Of a stretch of DNA of 64,000 nucleotides, positions 36,156-44,437 are shown in pieces. Made by a program: the position numbers and the translations under genes. Under the pieces are notes generated by a model. That model was not told the origin of the DNA. It did no database searches and saw nothing but the letters and a program-made list of their open reading frames with translations. Origin of the DNA: Syntrophobacterales bacterium (GTDB taxonomy: Bacteria; Desulfobacterota; Syntrophobacteria; Syntrophobacterales; Thermodesulforhabdaceae); the NCBI GenBank assembly GCA_026417655.1, contig JAOACS010000028.1, positions 62,001 to 126,000 of the forward strand. The letters run 5' to 3'. Position 1 is the first letter of the stretch. Each line of letters begins with the position of its first letter.

Positions 36156-36762
36156 CTCCTTTTAGGGCTAGTTCTATCATAAGCCGGCTTGTATGCTCTG
36201 CAACATCAGCTAAGGCATCGACTGGCATAAAGGGATATTCCGAAGAAAATAGACATTTCGCCTCGGCAGGGAATTCTTCATCGGGAAGGTAGAAAATATA
36301 TAAAAGAGGTAGCTTAGGAAGAGGAAATACTATAAAAGAAAAATCCCCCGGCATATCCACCACCTGTCTTCCCTCAAGATATTTAAAAAGTTTCTCCCTT
36401 AAGGAAAAGATCCTTTCAACAAAGGGAACTAGCGGCTCCTCCACATTCGATCTAAAGGCTCCCCAGTAGGGCATAGTGTTGGGAATATCCCTAAAGGCTT
36501 TCCATGAAGAAGGAATTACCATATCGGCATCTGGAACATGGGAAAGATAAATGCTTATGAGAACCCCTTTAGCTCCCCTCTCCTCGAGACTATCTAAGAA
36601 GATACCTTGTTCGCTTACATAGCATATCCTTCCAAAGGCCTTAAACATGAGACCCCTATCGGTTAGTTCAGCTGGAATGGCTTCCTTAAGTCTGGAAGTC
36701 CCTCTAGAAAATGCCTTATCGAGATAGGATCTGATAGTGGATCCATAATTTTCACTACCCAT
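36127..36762 (-). CDS. DUF3786 domain protein
   Basis: The ATG at 36760-36762 with AGAGAGG upstream gives 211 residues; the frame is open further back but would cross the divergent promoter area. FGRICYVSEQGIFLD, GVLISIYLSH, WKAFRDIPNTMPYWGAFRSN and FPAEAKCLFSSEYPFMPVDALADVAE follow the DUF3786 pattern, a family found largely in strict anaerobes, some members of which are fused to cluster or corrinoid proteins. The function is unknown. It is divergent from the DAC-like gene set. Confidence 0.75.
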   Translation of the reverse strand: MGSENYGSTIRSYLDKAFSRGTSRLKEAIPAELTDRGLMFKAFGRICYVSEQGIFLDSLEERGAKGVLISIYLSHVPDADMVIPSSWKAFRDIPNTMPYWGAFRSNVEEPLVPFVERIFSLREKLFKYLEGRQVVDMPGDFSFIVFPLPKLPLLYIFYLPDEEFPAEAKCLFSSEYPFMPVDALADVAEHTSRLMIELALKGDEDVRGDRR

Positions 36763-36868
36763 GGTTGACCTCTCTTTTCTTATCAATTGCGTCCTTTGCA
36801 TAAACGTGGTTAAATTAAAATGTAGCGAATTTTCCCACAATCGAGAAGTAAAAAGAAAGGAGAAGATC

Positions 36869-37288
36869 GTGACTATTAGAAGACCATCGGCAAAGGAACT
36901 TTCCCAAATGACTCCCTTCTCTATGAAAAATCCCTATATCCTGAATTTCTGCAGAGTGTTAGTAGAGAAGAAAGGAGAAAAACACTCTCCCGAAGGCCTT
37001 AAAAAACTACTAAACGACATGTATAAGCTTTTTGAAAATCTTCTCGGTCAGAATATGGTAAAGGCCCTTCCAGAGGATAAGAGAAAGGAGTATCTCACTC
37101 TTTGCGAAGATCTAAATCAGCTTTCCTACGAGCGGATTGCAGAGATTTTCGATAAACACGTTCCAAATTATCAGGAAATCATGAAGGAAACCATGAAGCA
37201 ATTTGCTGACCTATTTATGAGAAATCGAAACTTTGACCCCAAAGAATTTGAACAGGCCATGAAGGAGAGACCAGAGCAGGACGAATAG
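36869..37288 (+). CDS. Conserved helical protein of unknown function
   Basis: I place the start at GTG 36869, seven bases after AAGGAG, giving 139 residues with no signal peptide. It is largely helical and charged, with KGEKHSPEGLKKLLNDMYKLFENLLGQNMVKALP and a run of Lys/Glu at the C terminus. I do not recognise a family. It is the first gene of a three-gene plus-strand unit ending in the DAC-like protein, with 26 bases to the next gene. A regulatory or adaptor role is possible but unproven. Confidence 0.75.
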   Translation: MTIRRPSAKELSQMTPFSMKNPYILNFCRVLVEKKGEKHSPEGLKKLLNDMYKLFENLLGQNMVKALPEDKRKEYLTLCEDLNQLSYERIAEIFDKHVPNYQEIMKETMKQFADLFMRNRNFDPKEFEQAMKERPEQDE

Positions 37289-37314
37289 ACATTTGAGAAA
37301 GGAGCGAACAACCT

Positions 37315-37587
37315 ATGGAACAGGAACAAAGGAGTAAAACCATCTGCCCTCACTGTGGCTCGCAAATGAAAAAATGGCGGGTACCTCTCTTTTCCACATG
37401 GACATCAGAATTTTTCTACGTCTGCTTTAACGATGACTGTCCCTACTATCAGCGTGGGTGGAAACACATGTTTACAAACTACAGAAACCCATGTTCCTAT
37501 AGATATCGTTACGATCCAGACTCAGGCCAATCTGGCCCCCTTCCTGTATGGTCCCATGAAGATCTAAAGGATGGAATTATAGAATAG
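37315..37587 (+). CDS. Small zinc-ribbon protein (Ogr/Delta-like)
   Basis: 90 residues. The pairs CPHC (11-14) and CFNDDC (about 37-42) form a treble-clef-like zinc ribbon similar to the phage Ogr/Delta family, followed by aromatic-rich PYYQRGWKHMFTN and SYRYRYDPDSG. Ogr proteins are transcription activators; stand-alone chromosomal relatives are common in Desulfobacterota and of unknown role. It has AGGAG-like upstream sequence and lies between the helical protein and the DAC-like gene, 30 bases from the latter. Confidence 0.8.
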   Translation: MEQEQRSKTICPHCGSQMKKWRVPLFSTWTSEFFYVCFNDDCPYYQRGWKHMFTNYRNPCSYRYRYDPDSGQSGPLPVWSHEDLKDGIIE

Positions 37588-37617
37588 AAACACCTTGTGG
37601 TCTAAGAGGGAATACTT

Positions 37618-39057
37618 GTGATCGCTGACTTTAGCAAGCGACTCCGCATATTCAATGTTATGGAGGGGCTTACAGAAGGGCTTTCTCGATTCTGCGGAAG
37701 ACCTACAAGAGTTGCTTTTCTTTATGCGGAAAAATACGATGATCCCCTTGTATTATATGATCCCCACAAACTGCTCGATGGTCACGAGTATCGCTTAAAA
37801 GAACTCTATGTGGATTCTGCCATCTGGCGTAGCTGTCCCTTGAGACTTGATGGATTAACGCTCTTTGGGGAGATGTTTCCAGAAAAGGATTTAGGGTTGA
37901 GTGGGATCATTTCATACGGTGGGCGAACGGGAAATATTTTTTATCAGATGTGGTTTGTAGAACATCATCCAGACGTTGCATCCACAGGCCCTATAGAAAG
38001 ATGGCTAGAAAATGCTGTCTGTGTGCTTTCCCATGATTTCGCCATTGATGATACCTTTTACACCGCTACGTCAAGATTAGTTCTTAGGGAATATGCTTCC
38101 TACGCAGTGAGAGATTACATCATGGATGAACTGAACTTACTCATAGGTTGGGATATGCCGTATATGGTCTCAAGTGTGCTTGAAGCTATTCTTGAAATCT
38201 CCAGAACACCTGAGGAAGGATTCTTTCCAGAGGGAAAGCTTACCATTATAGAACCTTCCAAACTCGACAGTGTAAGGTTACTTATGGGATTTCCCCACGA
38301 TGAACAACCGAGTCTTTTCAACAAAAGACACGTAAGGAAACTACTAACCGCTGTAAAACAGTCTTCCACTACTCTCGTTTCCGACGGTAAGAAAATTTTA
38401 GGAATCGCCTATGATACAATTTCCTCTCCCGCTATAGTTGCAGATTTTCGAAAGGCCTACGGTTTCTTGTTTATAAACAGAAAACTTGTCTGCAGTTTCG
38501 CCGAAGGTAAATTCTTCGCTACCACTCGAAGGCCTACCCTGGTAGAGTTTGAAGAAATTCTTGTAGAGTCCGATCTGGATAAGGATACAAGAGATGATCT
38601 TCTTTCCATTGTCACCCACATCGTTCAGGAAGCCACTGAAAAGCAGCACGGAGCCTCCATAGTGGTGGATCTTGGATCACCACCGCTAAAACTCTCGGGA
38701 CAACACCTCGACAAGCCATTACTCCTTACTAATAGGGAAAATCTTGCTCTAGCCTGCCGGCTTTCAAAACTAGATGGTGCTATCCATATAGGTAGAGATC
38801 TTCATCTTTATGCCTTTTCATGTCTTCTAGACGGACTAGCGGTTCCTAATGAGAATAGATCCCGGGGGGCTCGGTTTAATTCTGCTCTACGCTTTTCTCA
38901 TCAACATCCAGAAGTTGTTGTAATTACCGTTTCGGCCGATAGGCCGGTGTCGATATTCCAAAACGGGATAGAACTTACCTCCACTATACCCCTCGAGACA
39001 TCTCTTAGTTCCCTCTACAAGGCCCCATCTCTCGAAGCCTGGCTTGGCTTGAAATAA
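37618..39057 (+). CDS. DisA_N/DAC-like nucleotidyltransferase-fold protein
   Basis: 479 residues from a GTG start after a GAGGG site. The C-terminal part (about 335-455) follows the diadenylate cyclase fold: HGASIVVDL, LSKLDGAIHIGRDLHLYAF with the DGA motif at 386-388, RGARFNSALRF at 416-426 where DisA has GTRHRAA, and VVVITVSADRPVSIFQNG. The first Arg of the RHR motif is kept (Arg419), but His and the second Arg are Phe and Asn, and Thr is Ala. Residues 1-330 carry no domain I can name, but such positions are filled by predicted sensor domains in related proteins. It either makes c-di-AMP with altered residues or senses nucleotides. Confidence 0.7.
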   Translation: MIADFSKRLRIFNVMEGLTEGLSRFCGRPTRVAFLYAEKYDDPLVLYDPHKLLDGHEYRLKELYVDSAIWRSCPLRLDGLTLFGEMFPEKDLGLSGIISYGGRTGNIFYQMWFVEHHPDVASTGPIERWLENAVCVLSHDFAIDDTFYTATSRLVLREYASYAVRDYIMDELNLLIGWDMPYMVSSVLEAILEISRTPEEGFFPEGKLTIIEPSKLDSVRLLMGFPHDEQPSLFNKRHVRKLLTAVKQSSTTLVSDGKKILGIAYDTISSPAIVADFRKAYGFLFINRKLVCSFAEGKFFATTRRPTLVEFEEILVESDLDKDTRDDLLSIVTHIVQEATEKQHGASIVVDLGSPPLKLSGQHLDKPLLLTNRENLALACRLSKLDGAIHIGRDLHLYAFSCLLDGLAVPNENRSRGARFNSALRFSHQHPEVVVITVSADRPVSIFQNGIELTSTIPLETSLSSLYKAPSLEAWLGLK

Positions 39058-39070
39058 AGGGATCAGCAAA

Positions 39071-39129
39071 TTGCAACAATTTGTTGACTTTTTTGTTGCA
39101 AACATCTATAAAAATTTATTGATCGATCA
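39071..39129 (+). promoter_or_regulatory. Promoter and palindromes of the tetR-shc operon
   Basis: TTGACT (39084-39089) and TATAAA (39107-39112) with an exact 17-base spacer form the best sigma-70 promoter in the window. A perfect 9-bp inverted repeat TTGCAACAA / TTGTTGCAA (39071-39079, 39093-39101) brackets the -35 region, and the palindrome TGATCGATCA (39120-39129) lies at the expected transcription start. Either could be the operator of the TetR protein that follows. Confidence 0.7.
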
Positions 39130-39168
39130 GTTAATTAGATTCTAAATCGGAAGACAAAACAGGAGAAT

Positions 39169-39858
39169 ATGCTCCAGGAAGTGCGAGATAACAAAAAGGA
39201 TCGGGATTCAGAGTTGACAAGAAAAATAATACTTGATGCAGCAGAAAAGCTATTTTCTGAGCGAGGGTTTGCGGGCACTTCTGTTCGGGATATTTCTGAA
39301 GCCTCTGGTGTGTCTCAACCCCTTATTCATCACCACTTCGGTAGTAAAAAAATGCTTTACCATGAGGTAAAAAAGAGAGCCATCGAACGTTTTTGGGAAA
39401 GGTGGACCCACAGATCGCTTCCCGATGAAAGTGGAAGGGATCTAAAACCGGAAATATTTCTTTCTGAAGGTATTGAGTCCTTTTTCTGGTTCGTCCGGGA
39501 CAACGAAAATATTATTCGACTTAGTATATGGGCCTGTCTTGAAGGAGATACGGATCTATGGCCTGGTGAAAAAGAAAGTGTAGAAATTCTTGCCCAGCAG
39601 GTTGCTCGAGCTCAGGAAGCGGGAATCATAAATCCCAATGTAGACCCCCGGATGTTCACAATAATGATAGAGGCGGTCACGATCTTTTGGTGGCAATATC
39701 GATCGAATCTTGTTAGGCTTTTCTTTGATGAAGGAAAAATTTTTGATAGGAAGGTGTTAGATACTCTAGACCGATTATACCTTGATAATGTATTAAGAAT
39801 TTTTAGCGGTTGTAAAGCAGGGGCTCGGCACGAGGAAGAAGGGAAAGAAAATAAGTAA
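39169..39858 (+). CDS. TetR/AcrR-family repressor
   Basis: 229 residues. The N-terminal TetR helix-turn-helix is clear: TRKIILDAAEKLFSERGFAGTSVRDISEASGVSQPLIHHHFGSKKMLYHEV (about 18-68). The C-terminal ligand domain is helical and unclassified. It precedes squalene-hopene cyclase by 14 bases in the same orientation, so it is probably an autoregulated repressor of hopanoid synthesis. The inducer is unknown; a membrane-active or lipid compound would suit the family. Confidence 0.93.
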   Translation: MLQEVRDNKKDRDSELTRKIILDAAEKLFSERGFAGTSVRDISEASGVSQPLIHHHFGSKKMLYHEVKKRAIERFWERWTHRSLPDESGRDLKPEIFLSEGIESFFWFVRDNENIIRLSIWACLEGDTDLWPGEKESVEILAQQVARAQEAGIINPNVDPRMFTIMIEAVTIFWWQYRSNLVRLFFDEGKIFDRKVLDTLDRLYLDNVLRIFSGCKAGARHEEEGKENK

Positions 39859-39872
39859 CAGGATAGGGGCTT

Positions 39873-41894
39873 ATGGCGGGAGTCGCATGCAAAAGTGTAG
39901 AGCCGGATAAGCTAGATCAATCCATCCACGAGGCGGTTGAGTGGCTGAAAAATGCCCAAAAGCCTGAAGGTTACTGGATGGGATGGCTTGAATCTAATAG
40001 TTGCATGGAAGCGGAGTGGCTTCTTGCCCTTCATTTTTTAAGCATTGACGATCCCGTAAAGCGACAAGGTCTTGTGAAAACCATCCTTAATACTCAAAGA
40101 TCCGACGGATCTTGGGAAGTTTACTATCGTGCCCCTGAGGGTGATATAAACGCTACGGTTGAATGTTATGCCGCTCTTCGAGCTGCAGGGCTTTCGGCAG
40201 ATCATCCAGCTCTAAAGAAGGCTCGCGAATGGATCCTTTCTCATGGAGGTGTAAATTCCGTAAGAGTTTTTACCCAATATTGGCTTGCCCTTATAGGTGA
40301 ATGGCCCTGGGAAAAGACCCCTACTGTCCCACCAGAATTTATTTTTGCTCCCGATTGGTTTCCCATAAACATTTACGAATTCGCCTCCTGGGCAAGAGCT
40401 ACTCTTGTGCCCCTTATGATTCTTTCGGCAAGGAGGCCTGTTAAGCCCCTTCCTCCTGGATCAAGGCTCGATGAGCTCTTCCCCGATGGTCGAGAAGGTA
40501 TTAAACCTAGCCTTAGAAAGCCAGCAAGCTTTCTCTCCTGGGATAGTTTCTTCTACTGGGTAGATAGGTTGCTGAGATATTACGCTTCCTTTCCCTTCAA
40601 ACCAGGTAGAGAAATAGCGATAAAACTTTGTCTGGAATGGATCATTAAACATCAGGAGATAGACGGAGCATGGGGAGGTATTCAACCTCCGTGGGTCTAT
40701 GGACTTATTGCTCTTTATGTTGAAGGTTTTACCCTCGATCATCCTGTAATGGCTAAGGGATTGAAAGCTCTAGAGGAGCCGCATTGGTCCTATTGGAGAG
40801 ATGATGGTAGCTGGCATGTTCAGGCAAGCAACTCACCCGTATGGGACACCGTTCTTGCCATGGTTGCTCTTTTAGACGTTGGCTTCGACTATCCAGGTGT
40901 AGCCCAAATGCTTAAGTCCGCAATGGATTGGGTAATAGAGAATCAGGTAATGGAAAAGGGAGATTGGTATTACAAAGCCAAAGCTGAGCCTGGTGGTTGG
41001 GCCTTTGAAATGGCAAACCGCTGGTATCCAGATGTTGATGATACGGCGGTCGCCATGATCGCTCTAGCTCGTATGCTTCCCTATTTAGGCGCCTCTGAGG
41101 CAAATAACGTTCACAGAGCCCTTATAAAAGCCGAAAGATGGGTGCGAGCTCTTCAGTCATCGAATGGCGGTTGGGCAGCCTTTGACAAAGACAACACCAA
41201 CCGACTTATTACTCACATACCCTTTTGTGATTTTGGCGAAGTCCTCGATCCCCCAAGCGTTGACGTTACAGCCCACGTTGTGGAAGCTTTCGCCACCATT
41301 GGCCGCACCTCTCGCGATCCCGCCATTAGAAGAGCCCTTCAATATATCAAATCTGAGCAGGAGAAGTGTGGAAGCTGGTTTGGCCGCTGGGGTGTTAATC
41401 ATATTTACGGAACCTCAGCCGTTCTCCAGGCTTTGAAGGCCCTAAAAGAAGATATGAGGGCACCTTATATTAAAAAAGCTTCTCAATGGATTGTCGAACA
41501 TCAGAACGAAGATGGAGGATGGGGAGAACTACCTGCTTCTTATATGGATCCATCCTTTTGGGGTGTAGGTCCCAGCACCCCTTCCCAAACCGCATGGGCG
41601 CTTCTTGCCTTGATAGCAACGGGAGACCCCTGTTACAAAGAGGCTGTTTATAGAGGAGTAAAGTTTCTTATTGAAACCCAGCGGGACGGTACTTGGGATG
41701 AGCCCTACTATACAGCTACAGGTTTTCCAGGTTATGGCCATGGTGAAAGAACAACCCTTGATAAGAATGAAGATACCCTTGATCAGGGAACCGAACTTAG
41801 CCGTGGTTTTATGATAAATTATAATATGTATCGTCATTATTTTCCCCTCATGGCCCTTGCGAGGGCAAGATCATATCTTGCTATACCTTCTTAA
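39873..41894 (+). CDS. shc: Squalene-hopene cyclase
   Basis: 673 residues of the alpha/alpha-barrel terpene cyclase family. The protonating DVDDTA motif is at 387-392, several QW repeats are visible (for example RSDGSWEVYY, SSNGGWAAFD, NEDGGWGELP and QRDGTWDEPYYTATGFP), and the C-terminal GYGHGERT-like loop is present. It cyclises squalene to hopene on the inner membrane; the MEP genes ispD and ispF supply the isoprenoid. No other hpn genes adjoin it. It lies 14 bases after tetR. Confidence 0.97.
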   Translation: MAGVACKSVEPDKLDQSIHEAVEWLKNAQKPEGYWMGWLESNSCMEAEWLLALHFLSIDDPVKRQGLVKTILNTQRSDGSWEVYYRAPEGDINATVECYAALRAAGLSADHPALKKAREWILSHGGVNSVRVFTQYWLALIGEWPWEKTPTVPPEFIFAPDWFPINIYEFASWARATLVPLMILSARRPVKPLPPGSRLDELFPDGREGIKPSLRKPASFLSWDSFFYWVDRLLRYYASFPFKPGREIAIKLCLEWIIKHQEIDGAWGGIQPPWVYGLIALYVEGFTLDHPVMAKGLKALEEPHWSYWRDDGSWHVQASNSPVWDTVLAMVALLDVGFDYPGVAQMLKSAMDWVIENQVMEKGDWYYKAKAEPGGWAFEMANRWYPDVDDTAVAMIALARMLPYLGASEANNVHRALIKAERWVRALQSSNGGWAAFDKDNTNRLITHIPFCDFGEVLDPPSVDVTAHVVEAFATIGRTSRDPAIRRALQYIKSEQEKCGSWFGRWGVNHIYGTSAVLQALKALKEDMRAPYIKKASQWIVEHQNEDGGWGELPASYMDPSFWGVGPSTPSQTAWALLALIATGDPCYKEAVYRGVKFLIETQRDGTWDEPYYTATGFPGYGHGERTTLDKNEDTLDQGTELSRGFMINYNMYRHYFPLMALARARSYLAIPS

Positions 41895-42015
41895 CCATTC
41901 CTAAAGCCTACTTAATCAGCTCCCATTAGAATCCTAAAGAGGCATACTTTTTGATTCGCCCTTATAACGTGATCTTGGTACATACAAATTCACATTCCTT
42001 TAAAAGGATTGAGCC

Positions 42016-42426
42016 ATGGATAGAGACATTAACATCTTAATTGTGGATCCTGATGAAGATATGCAAGATCTATTTTTCAGAGCTTTGGCTAATCAGAAAA
42101 ACTTCCGGTGTTTCGTTGCAAAGGATAAAAAGGAGGCTGTAAGGATTCTTAATTCATTTACCATTGATTTGATACTTCTAGATATTAGCATCGTTCTTCC
42201 ATCCCATTTTGATTTGGTCCGAGAGTTTGCCTCCCTCTGTCCTCATGCAATTCTTATAGTTAATGGCTCTATTCATCAAATGCGTCACCTTAAGGATTCA
42301 ATCTCTATGGGGGCCCATGGTTACTTCATAAAGCCTATATCGTTGTATTCATTGAGAAAAATAGTAACATCCTTTGCTAAAAAGCTTAACCTGTCACCAG
42401 AAAGTTACGAGCATGTCTCCTCTTAG
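42016..42426 (+). CDS. Stand-alone receiver-domain protein
   Basis: 136 residues made only of a CheY-like receiver. Asp11, Asp13 (LIVDPDED), phospho-acceptor Asp56 (LILLDIS) and Lys106 (FIKP) are in place. The usual Thr/Ser after the fourth strand is replaced in LIVNGSI, so signalling may be atypical. No kinase is adjacent. It lies just upstream of the sigma-54 promoter of the usp cluster, but lacks the AAA+ domain of an activator. Confidence 0.88.
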   Translation: MDRDINILIVDPDEDMQDLFFRALANQKNFRCFVAKDKKEAVRILNSFTIDLILLDISIVLPSHFDLVREFASLCPHAILIVNGSIHQMRHLKDSISMGAHGYFIKPISLYSLRKIVTSFAKKLNLSPESYEHVSS

Positions 42427-42427
42427 G

Positions 42428-42454
42428 TTCAACATGCCTATCTTCCGTGTTGAA
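42428..42454 (+). repeat. 7-bp inverted repeat upstream of a sigma-54 promoter
   Basis: TTCAACA (42428-42434) and TGTTGAA (42448-42454) are perfectly inverted around a 13-base spacer. The position, some 56-82 bases before the expected transcription start, could suit an enhancer site; it could also be the terminator of the receiver gene, though no T-run follows. Confidence 0.45.
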
Positions 42455-42483
42455 GAACTCCATAATTAAAAGCCTAGCCTAGG

Positions 42484-42498
42484 TGGCACGGTCGTTGC
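42484..42498 (+). promoter_or_regulatory. Sigma-54 promoter of the usp-tauE cluster
   Basis: TGGCACG-GTCG-TTGC matches the -24/-12 consensus TGGCACGNNNNTTGC exactly. Transcription would start near 42510, about 50 bases before usp. This puts the cluster under RpoN and an AAA+ activator not encoded in the window. Confidence 0.8.
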
Positions 42499-42562
42499 CT
42501 AATAGGGTGCCTTGAGAGGTTATGCTGAAGGGGATCACCATTAAAGAGAGGAGGCTGAAAAG

Positions 42563-42982
42563 ATGGGACAAAAGATTCTAGTGGCAACGGATGGATCTGA
42601 TCATGCCATGAAGGCGGTAAGAAAAGCTCTTGAATTGGCCGAGAAGGAAGGAGCCGATGTAAGCATTATCGCTGTAGCCTATTATGCAAAGGATGTATTT
42701 GATGAGATGCCACTTGATATTCAACTAAGGCTAGAAAACCAAGCCCAGGATGCACTCGATAAAGCTAAGGCTTTGTTTGAAGAGAAGGGTATCTCAGTGA
42801 AGACCTATCTGGAAGCTGGGTTGGTTCCTGCAAACAACATTCTTCGTTTTGCTCAAGAACAGAAGTTCGACTTGATCATTTTAGGTAGCACTGGAATCAC
42901 AGGTTTTATGAGAACTCTTATAGGTTCCACTGCCGCTAAGGTAGTTTCCCAGGCGCCATGTAGCGTCTTGGTAGTAAGATAA
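42563..42982 (+). CDS. Universal stress protein (UspA family)
   Basis: 139 residues, single Usp domain. ILVATDGSDHAMKAVRKAL opens the fold and GSTGITGFMRTLIGSTA has the G-2x-G-9x-G(S/T) ATP-binding motif, so it is likely of the ATP-binding class. It follows the sigma-54 promoter and is separated by 18 bases from the small membrane protein. Its presence in a transporter cluster suggests regulation of, or signalling from, the TauE permease. Confidence 0.95.
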   Translation: MGQKILVATDGSDHAMKAVRKALELAEKEGADVSIIAVAYYAKDVFDEMPLDIQLRLENQAQDALDKAKALFEEKGISVKTYLEAGLVPANNILRFAQEQKFDLIILGSTGITGFMRTLIGSTAAKVVSQAPCSVLVVR

Positions 42983-43000
42983 ATGAAAGGAGGTATAACT

Positions 43001-43300
43001 ATGAAGCGGTTATGGTCAATGATTATTGGTTTCTTAGGGGTAACTATGTTTATCTTCCCTTCAATTGTCCAAGCAGCAGGTGGAGGGAAGGTAGCTAACG
43101 TGGTTATTGTAGCGGATCCAAGAAAGGTCCACGGTGTTCTTGCCTGGTGGGCCAATCTTTATAATGAGAGTCACCTATATTTTACGTTACTTACGATTAT
43201 AATAGTTCCTTTAATAGGTGTAGCCTTCGGATTCTTGGCTGATTTCATAATGAGCGCTATGGGGATCGATCTAAAGTCCAGAGAGCTTGCAGAACACTAA
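43001..43300 (+). CDS. Small two-helix membrane protein
   Basis: The ATG at 43001 follows AAAGGAGG and gives 99 residues. There is a signal-like N-terminal helix (about 5-25, ending VQAAGGGK) and a second membrane helix near 65-88 (LYFTLLTIIIVPLIGVAFGFLAD). I know no characterised homologue, but the order Usp, small membrane protein, TauE, lipoprotein looks like a conserved unit in sulfate reducers. It is probably a partner subunit of the permease encoded next. Confidence 0.8.
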   Translation: MKRLWSMIIGFLGVTMFIFPSIVQAAGGGKVANVVIVADPRKVHGVLAWWANLYNESHLYFTLLTIIIVPLIGVAFGFLADFIMSAMGIDLKSRELAEH

Positions 43301-43328
43301 TAATAGTTTAAATAGGGGAGGGACAAAA

Positions 43329-44402
43329 ATGGATTGGCTTTATATTACCATGCCTATTGCTGGAGTGCCGATTTTTTGGCCAGGACTAATTATCCTTGGT
43401 GCTGGAGTTGGAATTATCGGTGGGTTTTTTGGAATGGGTGGAGCCTGGATGGTAACCCCTGGTTTAAACATCTTGGGCTTCCCAATGGCTTTCGCTATAG
43501 GAACAGATATAGCTCACATGGCAGGAAAGTCTCTTATTTCTACAATGCGTCATGGAAAATTTGGCAATGTTGATTACAAACTGGGACTAATAATGCTTAT
43601 TGGAACGGTTGTAGGCTTTGAAGTGGGTGCCCAGATGGTTATGTGGCTCGAAAGGATTGGTAGTGTGGAAAAGGTGGTTCGATGGCTCTATGTTTTCCTA
43701 CTCCTATTCATAGCATGGATGGTTTTTTATGATGTAGCAAAGAGAAAAAGAAAGGAACAGGAGGCTCTCAGAGCTGGAAAGCAAGTTGACAAACTCGCAA
43801 CAGGTATCGAATGGCATAAGACACTTCACAAGATTCACATTCCCCCAATGATGCATTTTAAAGCTGCGGGTATTTACTGCTCTATGTGGCTTCCGGTAAT
43901 AGTTAGCTTTTTAACCGGGTGGTTGGCGGGTATCCTTGGAATCGGTGGTGGATTAATCCGAATGCCAGCTCTTATTTATCTCGTTGGATGTCCTACCCAT
44001 GTCGCCGTAGGAACTGACCTTTTCGAGGTTATGATCTCTGGTCTCTATGGAGCGGCAACTTATACATACAAGGGCCGAACTGAGCTTCTAGCCGCTTTGA
44101 TAATGCTGGTCGGTGCCTCAGTAGGTGCCCAGATCGGAACAGTCGCTACGAAGTATATTAAAGGTTATGGTATTCGTATAGCCTTTGGATGGGCTGTAAT
44201 CGGATGCATGATTTCGGTAGTATTAAAACTCATTCCTTCCTACGTTCCTAGTATAAAGAGCACGTGCGATACCCTTGCGACTGTTGTGGTTCTCGGGGTC
44301 GTCTCCGTCCTTAGTCTCTATATTACAGTCCGAATGGTACAGGGAGCCAGAAAGGAAATTGCTTCGAAGAAACAGAAACTAGTAGCGGAACGAGGTGTCT
44401 AA
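43329..44402 (+). CDS. TauE/SafE-family permease, long form
   Basis: The ATG at 43329 with GGGGAGGG upstream gives 357 residues. The two family repeats are GFFGMGGAWMVTPGLNILG and GILGIGGGLIRMPALIYL, each followed by a TD(I/L) motif (GTDIAHMAGKS, GTDLFEVM). A charged cytoplasmic loop of about 60 residues (KRKRKEQEALRAGKQVDK) lies between helices four and five, which the shorter TauE at 20.3 kb lacks. The probable role is export or import of a sulfur oxyanion or organosulfonate. Confidence 0.92.
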   Translation: MDWLYITMPIAGVPIFWPGLIILGAGVGIIGGFFGMGGAWMVTPGLNILGFPMAFAIGTDIAHMAGKSLISTMRHGKFGNVDYKLGLIMLIGTVVGFEVGAQMVMWLERIGSVEKVVRWLYVFLLLFIAWMVFYDVAKRKRKEQEALRAGKQVDKLATGIEWHKTLHKIHIPPMMHFKAAGIYCSMWLPVIVSFLTGWLAGILGIGGGLIRMPALIYLVGCPTHVAVGTDLFEVMISGLYGAATYTYKGRTELLAALIMLVGASVGAQIGTVATKYIKGYGIRIAFGWAVIGCMISVVLKLIPSYVPSIKSTCDTLATVVVLGVVSVLSLYITVRMVQGARKEIASKKQKLVAERGV

Positions 44403-44437
44403 GACTTTCCATGGAAAAAATGCGGGAGGTGAAAAAT

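Noticed and set aside
42427-42562. Riboswitch upstream of usp
   Set aside because: The G+C-rich element that first looked like a structured RNA is the sigma-54 promoter and fits no riboswitch family I know.
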